Shown here piece after piece: positions 18,650 to 27,184 of a stretch of 64,000 nt of DNA (positions within the stretch are counted from its first letter, which is position 1; each line of letters opens with the position of its first letter). This stretch comes from Galbibacter kalidii (GTDB lineage: Bacteria; Bacteroidota; Bacteroidia; Flavobacteriales; Flavobacteriaceae). The notes under the pieces were generated by a model. The model was not told the origin of the DNA, searched no databases, and saw nothing but the letters and a program-made list of their open reading frames with translations. Location of the stretch: NCBI RefSeq assembly GCF_026241135.1, contig NZ_JAPFGA010000012.1:97380-161379 (forward strand), read 5' to 3'. Made by a program: the position numbers and the translations under genes.

Positions 18650-21208
18650 ATGGATGATAATTTTTCACCTAGAGTAAAAGATGTTATAGCTTACAGTAAA
18701 GAAGAAGCCCTAAGGTTGGGTCATGACTTTATTGGAACTGAGCATTTGGTACTCGGACTTTTACGTGACGGAAACGGGAAGGCAATAGATATATTGACAG
18801 CATTAAGCATAGATCTAGAACATTTAAGGAGAAAAGTAGAAATTTTAAGTCCGGCCAACCCCGGGAATGGTGTCGCTGCGAACGACAAACGCAACCTGCA
18901 CCTCACCAGGCAAGCCGAACGCGCTTTGAAAACCACTTTTCTCGAGGCCAAACTATTTCAAAGTTCCTCGATCAACACAGCACACTTGTTACTTTGTATA
19001 TTAAGGAATGAGAATGACCCGACGACTAAGCTTTTAAACAAGCTTAAAATTGATTATGATAACGTTAAAGAGCAATTCAAGCTTATGATAACAAGTGATG
19101 ATGATTACATAGACGCTCCTACCTCTGAATCGTTCTCTGACGAAACAGGTACTGGTGGAGAAGAGACAAGAGATAATCCGTTTGGCGGTTCAAGTGGCGG
19201 TAGCCCTAAATCCAGTAAAAAATCCAAAACCCCGGTATTGGATAACTTTGGAAGGGACCTCACCCAACTTGCCGAAGAGGATAAACTAGACCCTGTTGTT
19301 GGGCGACAAAAAGAAATAGAACGTGTTTCCCAGATATTGAGCAGAAGGAAAAAGAACAATCCGTTATTGATCGGAGAACCCGGTGTTGGTAAAAGTGCCA
19401 TCGCCGAAGGCTTAGCCCTTCGTATTATTAAAAAGAAAGTATCGAGAATCCTATACAATAAAAGAGTAGTCACCCTTGATCTCGCTTCTTTGGTCGCCGG
19501 AACAAAATACCGCGGACAATTTGAAGAGCGAATGAAAGCTGTGATGAACGAATTGGAAAAGAACGATGATATTATCTTGTTTATTGATGAGATCCATACC
19601 ATCGTTGGCGCCGGTGGAGCTACCGGAAGTTTGGACGCTTCAAATATGTTCAAACCAGCCTTGGCACGAGGTGAAATTCAATGTATTGGGGCAACAACAC
19701 TTGATGAATACAGACAGTATATCGAAAAAGACGGCGCATTGGAAAGACGATTCCAGAAAGTGATCGTTGAACCTACTACTGTTGAAGAAACCATCGAGAT
19801 ACTCGACAACATTAAAGATAAATATGAAGAGCATCACAATGTGATGTACACCGATGAGGCTATTCAGTCCTGTGTGAAACTGACAAACAGATATATCACA
19901 GACCGGTTTCTACCAGACAAGGCTATTGATGCTCTGGACGAATCAGGTTCAAGGGTTCATATCACTAATATGGAAGTTCCCAAACAGATTTTGGAGCTTG
20001 AAAAGCAACTGGAAGGCGTAAAAGAACTCAAAAATTCGGTGGTTAAGAAACAAAAATATGAAGAGGCTGCTAAGTTGAGAGATGATGAAAAACGTCTTGA
20101 AAAAGAACTGGCCGTAGCCCAGGAACAATGGGAAGAGGAAAGCAAACTCCATCGCGAAACCGTTACCGACGAGAACGTTGCTGATGTTGTTTCCATGATG
20201 AGTGGTGTACCCGTGACAAGAATTGCACAGGCAGAAAGTTCAAAACTTGCCGAATTGCCGGAATTGATCAAAGGAAAAGTGATCGGACAAGACGAAGCGG
20301 TGAACAAAGTGGTTAAAGCCATCCAAAGAAACCGCGCCGGACTAAAAGATCCGGATAAACCTATCGGTTCCTTTATCTTCCTCGGACAGACGGGAGTTGG
20401 TAAAACACAGTTGGCAAAAGTATTGGCAAGTAAGCTATTCGATTCTGAAGATGCCCTTATACGTATCGACATGAGCGAATACATGGAAAAGTTTGCCATT
20501 TCTAGACTTGTTGGTGCACCTCCGGGATATGTAGGTTATGAAGAAGGCGGACAGCTTACTGAAAAAGTGAGAAGAAAGCCGTATTCAGTTATCCTGTTGG
20601 ACGAAGTTGAAAAAGCACATCCGGATGTATTCAATATGCTTTTACAGATATTAGACGACGGTTATATCACCGACAGCTTGGGAAGAAAGATCGATTTCAG
20701 AAATACGATCATTATCATGACATCCAATATTGGCGCACGCCAGCTTAAGGATTTCGGACAAGGAGTTGGTTTTGGAACCGCTGCCAAAAAAGCACAGGCT
20801 GATGCGCACTCAAAAAGTGTGATCGAAAATGCACTGAAAAAGGCATTTGCACCGGAATTCTTGAACCGTATCGATGATGTAGTGGTCTTCAATACTTTAG
20901 AAAGAGAGGACATCCACAAGATCATTGATATTGAATTGGAAAAACTGTATTTGCGTATCGAAGGTTTAGGTTATCATTTAGAACTGACAGACAAAGCCAA
21001 AGATTATATCGCAGACAAAGGTTTTGACAAGCAATATGGAGCAAGACCGCTCAAGAGAGCTATTCAAAAATATATTGAAGATGCTTTAGCTGAAGAAATT
21101 ATCACTTCAAAGTTAACTGAAGGCGATAGTATTTTAATGGACTTGGATGATAAAAAAGAAGAACTTACCATCACCATTAAAAAGGCTAAAAAATCAGCTG
21201 AATCATAG
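18650..21208 (+). CDS. clpC: ATP-dependent Clp protease ATPase subunit ClpC
   Basis: The 852-residue protein has a Clp N-domain (1-145: two repeats beginning FSPRVKDVIAYS and LHLTRQAERALK) and two AAA+ modules with Walker A GEPGVGKS at about 241 and GQTGVGKT at about 579. A UVR motif (KQKYEEAAKLRDDEKRLEKE at about 465) sits in the middle domain and identifies ClpC rather than ClpA or ClpB. It unfolds damaged or tagged proteins for ClpP, which is not in the window. It is divergent from gyrA across a 266-bp A/T-rich gap and has a terminator right after the stop. Confidence 0.97.
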   Translation: MDDNFSPRVKDVIAYSKEEALRLGHDFIGTEHLVLGLLRDGNGKAIDILTALSIDLEHLRRKVEILSPANPGNGVAANDKRNLHLTRQAERALKTTFLEAKLFQSSSINTAHLLLCILRNENDPTTKLLNKLKIDYDNVKEQFKLMITSDDDYIDAPTSESFSDETGTGGEETRDNPFGGSSGGSPKSSKKSKTPVLDNFGRDLTQLAEEDKLDPVVGRQKEIERVSQILSRRKKNNPLLIGEPGVGKSAIAEGLALRIIKKKVSRILYNKRVVTLDLASLVAGTKYRGQFEERMKAVMNELEKNDDIILFIDEIHTIVGAGGATGSLDASNMFKPALARGEIQCIGATTLDEYRQYIEKDGALERRFQKVIVEPTTVEETIEILDNIKDKYEEHHNVMYTDEAIQSCVKLTNRYITDRFLPDKAIDALDESGSRVHITNMEVPKQILELEKQLEGVKELKNSVVKKQKYEEAAKLRDDEKRLEKELAVAQEQWEEESKLHRETVTDENVADVVSMMSGVPVTRIAQAESSKLAELPELIKGKVIGQDEAVNKVVKAIQRNRAGLKDPDKPIGSFIFLGQTGVGKTQLAKVLASKLFDSEDALIRIDMSEYMEKFAISRLVGAPPGYVGYEEGGQLTEKVRRKPYSVILLDEVEKAHPDVFNMLLQILDDGYITDSLGRKIDFRNTIIIMTSNIGARQLKDFGQGVGFGTAAKKAQADAHSKSVIENALKKAFAPEFLNRIDDVVVFNTLEREDIHKIIDIELEKLYLRIEGLGYHLELTDKAKDYIADKGFDKQYGARPLKRAIQKYIEDALAEEIITSKLTEGDSILMDLDDKKEELTITIKKAKKSAES

Positions 21209-21230
21209 TCCAAAATTAAGATTCTACCAA

Positions 21231-21258
21231 AAACGCACGGTTTAATTTCCGTGCGTTT
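21231..21258 (+). terminator. Intrinsic terminator after clpC
   Basis: A 10-bp perfect stem AAACGCACGG / CCGTGCGTTT closes an 8-nt loop and is followed by further T residues, 22 bp after the clpC stop. Confidence 0.88.
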
Positions 21259-21287
21259 TTTTATTGAATTCGTTTAATTTTGTTACA

Positions 21288-21553
21288 AACCTGAGTTCGA
21301 TTATTCTCACTTTGTCAAAACGGTTTTAAATAGTGAGATACGAACTTTTTTATGACGTAATATCGGGATATTGCAGATTAAAAAAGTGAAGTAGATTGCT
21401 GTTTAAAACTGAACATGCTGTACTTTAGCAATAAAAACACCCATTTACTGCGTTAAATTTTATCGCGATAGCTGTGGCTATCCCTCAAAAATTTGCCTTG
21501 TAACTGAGTATTCTTATTGATTTTGACTTTGTGATAATAATCGAACTCAGGTT
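21288..21553. mobile_element. MITE-like element with 33-bp terminal inverted repeats
   Basis: The ends are inverted copies over 33 bp (21288-21320 and 21521-21553) with 29 matches: each reads AACCTGAGTTCGATTATT inward, then C or A, TCAC, TTT or AAA, and GTCAAAA. The 266-bp body has no coding frame. The repeat ends are flanked on both sides by ACA, a possible 3-bp target duplication. It occupies most of the 381-bp gap between clpC and the RimK-like gene, close to the clpC terminator. This is the structure of a non-autonomous transposon moved by a transposase encoded elsewhere. The parent family is not known from this window. Confidence 0.65.
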
Positions 21554-21589
21554 ACAAAATTCTTCTTACCTTAGAATCGATACAAAACA

Positions 21590-22975
21590 ATGCAAATGAA
21601 CAACAAAACCATAATTGGCAGTCAGGAATGGGTTTCTCTAAACGAGTTAGATATTCCAACTATCAAAGTCCGAGTAGATAGTGGCGCCAAAACTTCAGCA
21701 TTACACGCTGTTAATATCCAGCCATTTCAAAGAAACAAAGATACATGGGTTACTTTTGATGTATACCCCATACAGAACAATGGAAAAAAAGTGATTCATT
21801 GTGAGGCTCTTGTTACAGACAAACGAGTGATAAAAAGTTCGACCGGAAACCGCGAGAACCGCTATATTATTAAAACATCACTAACCATAAGCGACGAACT
21901 CTCATGGGATGTTGAGGTCTCCCTAACCAATAGGGACACTATGGGTTACCGAATGCTTCTGGGCCGGGAAGCCATGATGGGAAGAATGATCGTCGATCCT
22001 GAAAGTAATTTTTTATTGGGAAATCTCAGCGATGAAGATGTTGACAAAAAATACAAGGAGAACGTTCATAAAACCAGCGGACTGAAAATAGGATTGCTTG
22101 CCAGTAATCCGAATTTGTACAGCAACCGAAGAATTATCGAAGCCGCTGAACGTATGGGACATGATATTGAGTTCTACAACATCCGCCAATGTTATATGAA
22201 ACTGGATGCAGAAACCCCGGAAATCCATTACCGTGGTGGAAAAATATTGAATGACCTCGATGCTATCATTCCGAGAATAAAACCCAGTATGACGTACTAC
22301 GGTTGTTCTCTGGCCAGACATTTTGAATCCATTCGCGTGGCTTGTTTAAACAAAGCCGAGGCTATCCGTCAATCCAGAGATAAGCTTTTTTCCCTTCAAT
22401 TATTACTAAAAAACGGTATTAGTATCCCCACTACCGGGTTTGCTAATTCCCCTTTAGACACCAACGACCTGATAAAAATGGTAGGCGGCTCTCCCCTCAT
22501 CATTAAACTTTTGGAAGGCACGCAAGGAAAAGGAGTTGTACTGGCAGAGACCAAAAAAGCAGCAGAAAGTGTGATTAATGCTTTTAAAAGTTTGAATGCC
22601 TATATCTTGGTTCAGGAATTCGTTAAAGAAGCTAATGGAAAAGACATCCGCTGTTTTGTGATCGACGGTAAAGTTGTTGCTGCCATGCAAAGAGAAGCAC
22701 CTCCGGGAGAATTCAGGGCCAATGTGCACCTTGGGGGAACCACCTCCCTTATAAAACCAACAACAGCCGAAAAAAGAATGGCGGTCAAAGCAACGAAGGC
22801 CATGGGGCTTGATGTTGCCGGCGTGGATATTATCCGTTCTTCCAAAGGACCTTTGTTATTGGAGGTGAATTCTTCTCCCGGACTGGAAGGAATAGAAACC
22901 GCCACGAATAAAGATATTGCCATGTTGATGATCAAATCCATCGAGAAAAAACTGAATTGGAAGTCTGTTGTATAG
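21590..22975 (+). CDS. Retropepsin-like/RimK-type ATP-grasp ligase fusion
   Basis: The 461-residue protein combines two parts. Residues 8-145 are the RimK-associated retropepsin-like (PF05618 type) domain with the catalytic VDSGAKTSALHAV at about 23-35 and MGYRMLLGREAMMG near 115-130. From about 165 onward it is RimK: LKIGLLASNPNLYSNRRIIE, ATP-grasp elements PLIIKLLEGTQGKGVVLAE and LLEVNSSPGLEGIE. RimK adds glutamates to ribosomal protein S6 in enterobacteria; fused forms may act on other peptides. Starts at codon 1 or codon 3 (both ATG) are equally possible. Whether the protease domain is active cannot be told, but its DSGA triad is intact. Confidence 0.85.
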   Translation: MQMNNKTIIGSQEWVSLNELDIPTIKVRVDSGAKTSALHAVNIQPFQRNKDTWVTFDVYPIQNNGKKVIHCEALVTDKRVIKSSTGNRENRYIIKTSLTISDELSWDVEVSLTNRDTMGYRMLLGREAMMGRMIVDPESNFLLGNLSDEDVDKKYKENVHKTSGLKIGLLASNPNLYSNRRIIEAAERMGHDIEFYNIRQCYMKLDAETPEIHYRGGKILNDLDAIIPRIKPSMTYYGCSLARHFESIRVACLNKAEAIRQSRDKLFSLQLLLKNGISIPTTGFANSPLDTNDLIKMVGGSPLIIKLLEGTQGKGVVLAETKKAAESVINAFKSLNAYILVQEFVKEANGKDIRCFVIDGKVVAAMQREAPPGEFRANVHLGGTTSLIKPTTAEKRMAVKATKAMGLDVAGVDIIRSSKGPLLLEVNSSPGLEGIETATNKDIAMLMIKSIEKKLNWKSVV

Positions 22976-23225
22976 GTGATTAGTTGATTGGGTAAGTATT
23001 TCGTTTTAGATTGAAAATTTAAAATTAAAGGTTTTCCCGACGATAAATGTCGAGGCAAGTGAAACCTCAAGTCCAGACCTTCAAGATTTTGAATATTGAA
23101 GGTTTCTCCTGACTTCAGACTCCCGACTTTGAGCTTTTTAGCATTTGTTTAACTCCATTTATCCAATAAAAAATGTCATTGGTCTAAATCCTTCAACTTC
23201 CTTTTAATCAGTATTTAATAAGACG

Positions 23226-23233
23226 TAGCTTTG
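23226..23233 (+). promoter_or_regulatory. -7 promoter box TAGCTTTG
   Basis: An exact match to the Bacteroidota -7 consensus TAnnTTTG ends 4 bp before the ATG at 23238, so the transcript would be leaderless or nearly so. A clear -33 TTTG is not present (TTTT at 23202-23205). Confidence 0.45.
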
Positions 23234-23237
23234 CACT

Positions 23238-23630
23238 ATGGGTGCTATTGTTTCTAAAAATAAACTGATAACAACATATCAATTCGATTTCGGAGAGGTC
23301 AAGATATATCCTTCATTTGCCATTGGCATTATGAATGATGGGATTGATCTAGACCTTGAAATTTTATCTGAACTTACAACTATAGTAGAAAAGCACTATC
23401 GAAATAAGTATTACGGGTATATTTCATTACGAAAAAACTCTTATTCGGTAAATCCCATTCTTTACACTTATATCAAGAAATCCACTAACCTGAAATCTAT
23501 CGCTATCGTTTCAGAAAAGGATATTTTTAAATACAATTTCAAAATAGAACAATATTTCTTCTCCAAAAAAATGCAACTTTTCAAGTCGTTGGACGAAGCT
23601 GTTACCTGGACATTAAAAAATGTTTCCTAA
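23238..23630 (+). CDS. Small STAS-like hypothetical protein
   Basis: The 130-residue soluble protein is not a named family. The alternating strands and helices (YQFDFGEVKIYPSFAIGIM; LKSIAIVSEKDIFKYNF; a terminal helix LDEAVTWTLKNV) suggest a SpoIIAA/STAS-like fold, as in small cytoplasmic proteins widespread in flavobacteria. It resembles in outline the 110-residue protein at 53021-53353. Its stop overlaps the hutH stop by 4 bp in convergent orientation. The 262-bp gap upstream is low-complexity and contains nothing else recognised. Its function is unknown. Confidence 0.6.
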   Translation: MGAIVSKNKLITTYQFDFGEVKIYPSFAIGIMNDGIDLDLEILSELTTIVEKHYRNKYYGYISLRKNSYSVNPILYTYIKKSTNLKSIAIVSEKDIFKYNFKIEQYFFSKKMQLFKSLDEAVTWTLKNVS

Positions 23631-25138
23631 TTCTGAAACAAAGGGGCATTAAGCTCAACTGTTTCCAAAAACCCAATTGTGGTCTGAATATCGTTGTGGA
23701 AAATCCTGTCTTTATCCACAAAAGATACTTTTTCGGTATAGGCTGAACAAAAATCTTCAATAAAAGATGATGATTTCATCGGTCGCCTGAAAGCCAGAGC
23801 TTGAGAAGCTGTTAAAAGTTCGATCGCTAAAATAGATTTCAAATTCTCCATAATCTTAAAACACTTCGTAGCCGCATTTGCACCCATACTCACATGGTCT
23901 TCTTGTCCGTTTGAAGAAACAATAGAATCTACACTTGCCGGTGTTGCCAACTGTTTATTCTGACTTACAATGCTTGCAGCCGTATATTGGGGGATCATCA
24001 GTCCGGAATTCAAACCGGGATCGTTTACCAAAAATGAAGGTAAACCTCGTTGTCCAGATATCAATTGATAGGTTCTTCGTTCAGAAATACTCCCCCACTC
24101 TGCCAAAGCAATTCCTAAATAATCCAATGCCATCGCCAGAGGTTGTCCGTGGAAATTTCCTCCGGAAAGCACCTCATCCTGATCAACAAAAATATTGGGG
24201 TTGTCCGTAACGGAATTCATTTCAGTTTTAAAAACTTTTCTCACATAGGCTAAAGCATCTTTCGAAGCGCCGTGAACTTGCGGCATACAACGGAATGAAT
24301 ACGGATCTTGAACCTGTGTTTTTTTCTGAATTGCTATTTCACTCCCTTCAATAAACCTTAGAATACGTTCGGCAGTTTTTATTTGCCCTTTATGCGGACG
24401 TACCAAATGGATCAATCGGTGGAAAGGCTCTGTCAGTCCATCAAAAGCATCCAAGGAAATCGTTCCTATCAAATCGGCTAAATAGGATAACCTATAAGCA
24501 TTCATAATACACCATACTCCGTAGGCACTCATAAATTGGGTGCCGTTCAACATGGCCAAACCTTCTTTGGATTGTAGTACAATAGGTTTCCATTTCTTCT
24601 TTTTCAGTACAGTTTCTGAAGCGGTTATTTTGCCTTCATAATAGACCTCCCCTTTTCCCAAAAGCGGCAATGCCAAATGAGCCAAGGGAGCCAAATCCCC
24701 CGAAGCTCCCAACGATCCCTGGGTATAAACCACCGGAAGTACGTCTTCATTATAAAAATCGATCAATCGCAATACCGTATCCAGTTGTACGCCACTATGT
24801 CCGTAACTCAAGGACTGAATTTTCAGTAGCAGCATCAACTTGACAACAGAAGTCGGAACTTTCTCTCCCGTACCACAGGCATGGGACATTACTAAGTTTT
24901 CCTGTAGCGTGCTAAGGTGTTTTTCATCGATGGTAACGTTACACAACGATCCAAAACCGGTGTTGATTCCGTAGATCGGCTTTTTATTCTCCCCTATTTT
25001 ATTGTCTAAATATTTTCTGCAACGCTCAATATTGATTTTTGCCTCATCAGATAATCTGAGTTTCAATTTGTTTTCAACGACATTGAAAATGGTTTCAATA
25101 TCCAAAACATCTGAGCTTATATAATAGAATTCGTCCAT
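23627..25138 (-). CDS. hutH: Histidine ammonia-lyase
   Basis: The 503-residue lyase carries the Ala-Ser-Gly triad at about 145-147 (GSLGASGDLAPLAHLALPLL), which cyclises to the MIO prosthetic group. Other family stretches are GINTGFGSLCNV, QDPYSFRCMPQVHGA, GNFHGQPLAMALD and the substrate-contact region EDHVSMGANAA. It removes ammonia from L-histidine to give urocanate, the first step of the hut pathway. No hutU, hutI or hutG gene is adjacent, so the pathway genes are dispersed or the enzyme serves another amino acid. A tyrosine ammonia-lyase is less likely because the residues around the active site follow HAL usage. Confidence 0.93.
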   Translation of the reverse strand: MDEFYYISSDVLDIETIFNVVENKLKLRLSDEAKINIERCRKYLDNKIGENKKPIYGINTGFGSLCNVTIDEKHLSTLQENLVMSHACGTGEKVPTSVVKLMLLLKIQSLSYGHSGVQLDTVLRLIDFYNEDVLPVVYTQGSLGASGDLAPLAHLALPLLGKGEVYYEGKITASETVLKKKKWKPIVLQSKEGLAMLNGTQFMSAYGVWCIMNAYRLSYLADLIGTISLDAFDGLTEPFHRLIHLVRPHKGQIKTAERILRFIEGSEIAIQKKTQVQDPYSFRCMPQVHGASKDALAYVRKVFKTEMNSVTDNPNIFVDQDEVLSGGNFHGQPLAMALDYLGIALAEWGSISERRTYQLISGQRGLPSFLVNDPGLNSGLMIPQYTAASIVSQNKQLATPASVDSIVSSNGQEDHVSMGANAATKCFKIMENLKSILAIELLTASQALAFRRPMKSSSFIEDFCSAYTEKVSFVDKDRIFHNDIQTTIGFLETVELNAPLFQN

Positions 25139-25225
25139 TTCTTATACAGGTACTTATCAAACAAAATTCTGCATTAGCCTAAAATTTTCCAAGAAAATAC
25201 AGACAATTAACCTTATGCTTGATTT

Positions 25226-26773
25226 TTATTCATCCTCTTCGCTTTTTTGCTGACGATCTGCCGTATCATTCTTGAATAACGCTAAAAATGCGTCACCCAT
25301 AAAATCGATAATATCAGTAGCTGTCAGCGCTTCCAATCCGGATCGTTGAGAAGCCAGATCTCCCGCCAGTCCATGAATATAGGCTCCAAAAATAGCAGCA
25401 TTAAGTAAGCTGTACTGCTGTGCTATGAGTCCACTGATAATCCCTGTAAGCACATCACCACTACCTCCAGTAGCCATCCCAGGATTTCCAGTGGAATTTA
25501 CATACACTTTTTTGTGATATATCGTCTTGGTATACGCACCTTTAATCATCAACACCACATCGTTTTCAGTAGAAAACTGTTTTGCTTTTTCCAGCTTTTC
25601 AAAATCGTTTTTCCAGCTTCCAATAAATCTTTCCAGTTCTTTAGGGTGAGGTGTTAAAACCGCTTTTCCTTTCAAATGTTTCAACAGTTCTTTATGTTCA
25701 GCAAGTATGTTGATACCATCGGCATCAATTACCAGGGGAAGCTTGTTTTCCGACAAGAAATCAGCAAAGGCCTTTACGGTTTCCTTATGTTTTCCCATAC
25801 CGACACCAATAGCTACAGCAGTTGGTTTTATATCAAAATCAACCGCAGAAATATGGGTTTCTTTATCATCTGTGATCACCATGGCTTCTGGGAAGGCTGT
25901 TTGTATACTTTGATATCCGCACTTTGGTACATAGGCAGTCACCAAACCCGCACCGGCACTCAAGGCTGCTTCAGTACACATTAAAGCAGCACCTGTTTTT
26001 CCGTAACTACCGCCAACAACCAAGGCGTGTCCGTAGGTGCCCTTATGTGAAAATCGTTGTCGGGGTTTGTATAGACTACGGGCATTGTTCACATCGATAT
26101 AAAAAGCATCTGCTTCTTCCTCTATTAAAAATTGTTGATCTTGTCCAATATCCACTAACAACCATTCATAGGTGTAAATACCCGTTTCAGGTAGTAAAAA
26201 AATCAATTTCGGAAGCTGAAAAGTAAGGGTGTAGTTAGCACGAATGACTGCATCGCTCTTCTCAACAGACTTATCCATATACAAACCCGAAGGGATATCG
26301 ACAGACAATACAAAAGTACCTGCCTTATTGATATGACCGATAAGATTACTGACCCAATCCACCGGAGGTCTGTTCAACCCAATACCGAAAATGGCATCAA
26401 CAACAATTTCATCCGGATTTATTTGCGGAAAATCATCGCCTTCGGTTAAAAGTTTAGGCCAATATTTCAGGTTTTTTATCCTATCAAAATTCAACAAAAA
26501 ATCCTTGGATCGGTTGTCACTGAAATTAACAACATATACTTCAATATTGTATCCCTGCTCCATAAGATATCTTGCGACAACCAAGCCATCCCCTCCGTTA
26601 TTTCCGATACCACAAAAAACATGAATCTTTACAGGATTTCCGTTCAATTGACTGTGCAACCACCTAAATACTTGTTCCCCCGCCCTTTCCATAAGCATAT
26701 CGGAAGTAATATTTTGTCGCTCTATTGTAAATTTGTCAGCGAGCCTTATCTGATCAACAGAAAAAATCTTCAT
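25226..26773 (-). CDS. nnr: Bifunctional NAD(P)HX epimerase/dehydratase
   Basis: The 515-residue fusion repairs hydrated NADH and NADPH. Residues 1-215 are the YjeF-type epimerase (HVFCGIGNNGGDGLVVARYL; VVDAIFGIGLNRP). Residues 225-500 are the ribokinase-like dehydratase (KGTYGHALVVGGSYGKTGAA; VIDADGINILAEH; GNPGMATGGSGDVLTGIISG, catalytic Asp about 440). The fused order is the standard bacterial one. The gene stands 87 bp upstream of hutH on the same strand and could share its transcript. The acidic tail (TADRQQKSEEDE) is unremarkable. Confidence 0.95.
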   Translation of the reverse strand: MKIFSVDQIRLADKFTIERQNITSDMLMERAGEQVFRWLHSQLNGNPVKIHVFCGIGNNGGDGLVVARYLMEQGYNIEVYVVNFSDNRSKDFLLNFDRIKNLKYWPKLLTEGDDFPQINPDEIVVDAIFGIGLNRPPVDWVSNLIGHINKAGTFVLSVDIPSGLYMDKSVEKSDAVIRANYTLTFQLPKLIFLLPETGIYTYEWLLVDIGQDQQFLIEEEADAFYIDVNNARSLYKPRQRFSHKGTYGHALVVGGSYGKTGAALMCTEAALSAGAGLVTAYVPKCGYQSIQTAFPEAMVITDDKETHISAVDFDIKPTAVAIGVGMGKHKETVKAFADFLSENKLPLVIDADGINILAEHKELLKHLKGKAVLTPHPKELERFIGSWKNDFEKLEKAKQFSTENDVVLMIKGAYTKTIYHKKVYVNSTGNPGMATGGSGDVLTGIISGLIAQQYSLLNAAIFGAYIHGLAGDLASQRSGLEALTATDIIDFMGDAFLALFKNDTADRQQKSEEDE

Positions 26774-26877
26774 TATTCAACAAATCTTTAGTTAAATTAT
26801 TAAATTCTCAATAATCGTGTTTTTGTTTTTTAAGTACCATAAATGTACTACATTTGAACCCTATTACGAGTAAACAC

Positions 26878-26985
26878 ATGCAAACTTTTAAAGAAATATA
26901 TTCTTTTTCTATTCTCTCTACAGGGAAGATATGTGTGATCTCTATTATTCGTAATACTACTATTATTACCCCTTTTGGGGTATAA
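26878..26985 (+). CDS. thrL: Threonine operon leader peptide (attenuator)
   Basis: An ATG at 26878 opens a 35-codon frame ending at TAA 26983-26985, too short for normal gene calling. The peptide reads MQTFKEIYSFSILSTGKICV followed by ISIIRNTTIITPFGV. Its last third is packed with the amino acids made from this pathway: between codons 21 and 31 there are three Thr and five Ile. Leader peptides with Thr and Ile codons control thr operons in enterobacteria by ribosome stalling, and the thrABC genes begin 199 bp downstream. Its last codons form one arm of a hairpin. Translation and control are inferred; the codon content is seen directly. Confidence 0.75.
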   Translation: MQTFKEIYSFSILSTGKICVISIIRNTTIITPFGV

Positions 26986-27130
26986 CATTTCACATATAAT
27001 CCACGACCTATATTTGTTTATATCAAACAAACCAAAACTAACTTTATTAAATTATTAAAGACCATCATTTCTTATGAAACACCCATGATAAAGCCTTTTT
27101 TAGCACAAACAGGTATGAATATTGGGTGTT
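26967..27130 (+). promoter_or_regulatory. Candidate thr attenuator stems
   Basis: Inside the end of the leader peptide, TACCCC (26967-26972) and GGGGTA (26977-26982) make a 6-bp stem with a TTTT loop. Downstream, AACACCCA (27078-27085) pairs with TGGGTGTT (27123-27130), enclosing a CTTTTTT run near 27094. These are the pieces expected of mutually exclusive attenuator structures, but which pairing acts as terminator was not resolved by eye. The 411-bp gap upstream of thrA is otherwise A/T-rich. Confidence 0.45.
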
Positions 27131-27132
27131 CC

Positions 27133-27154
27133 ACCTGCCTACCGGTAGGCAGGT
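27133..27154. repeat. 22-bp perfect palindrome, dispersed repeat unit A
   Basis: The arms ACCTGCCTACC and GGTAGGCAGGT meet without a loop. A second copy differing at 4 of 22 positions lies at 33158-33179 inside another hairpin element. It is between the thr leader and thrA, so it may affect the leader RNA. Confidence 0.7.
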
Positions 27155-27184
27155 CTGACATAAAAAACAAATAAATATCAACAG

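Noticed and set aside
19105..19653. Long minus-strand frame (182 codons) inside clpC
   Set aside because: Antisense shadow of clpC; serine/leucine-rich composition typical of shadow frames and no family resemblance.
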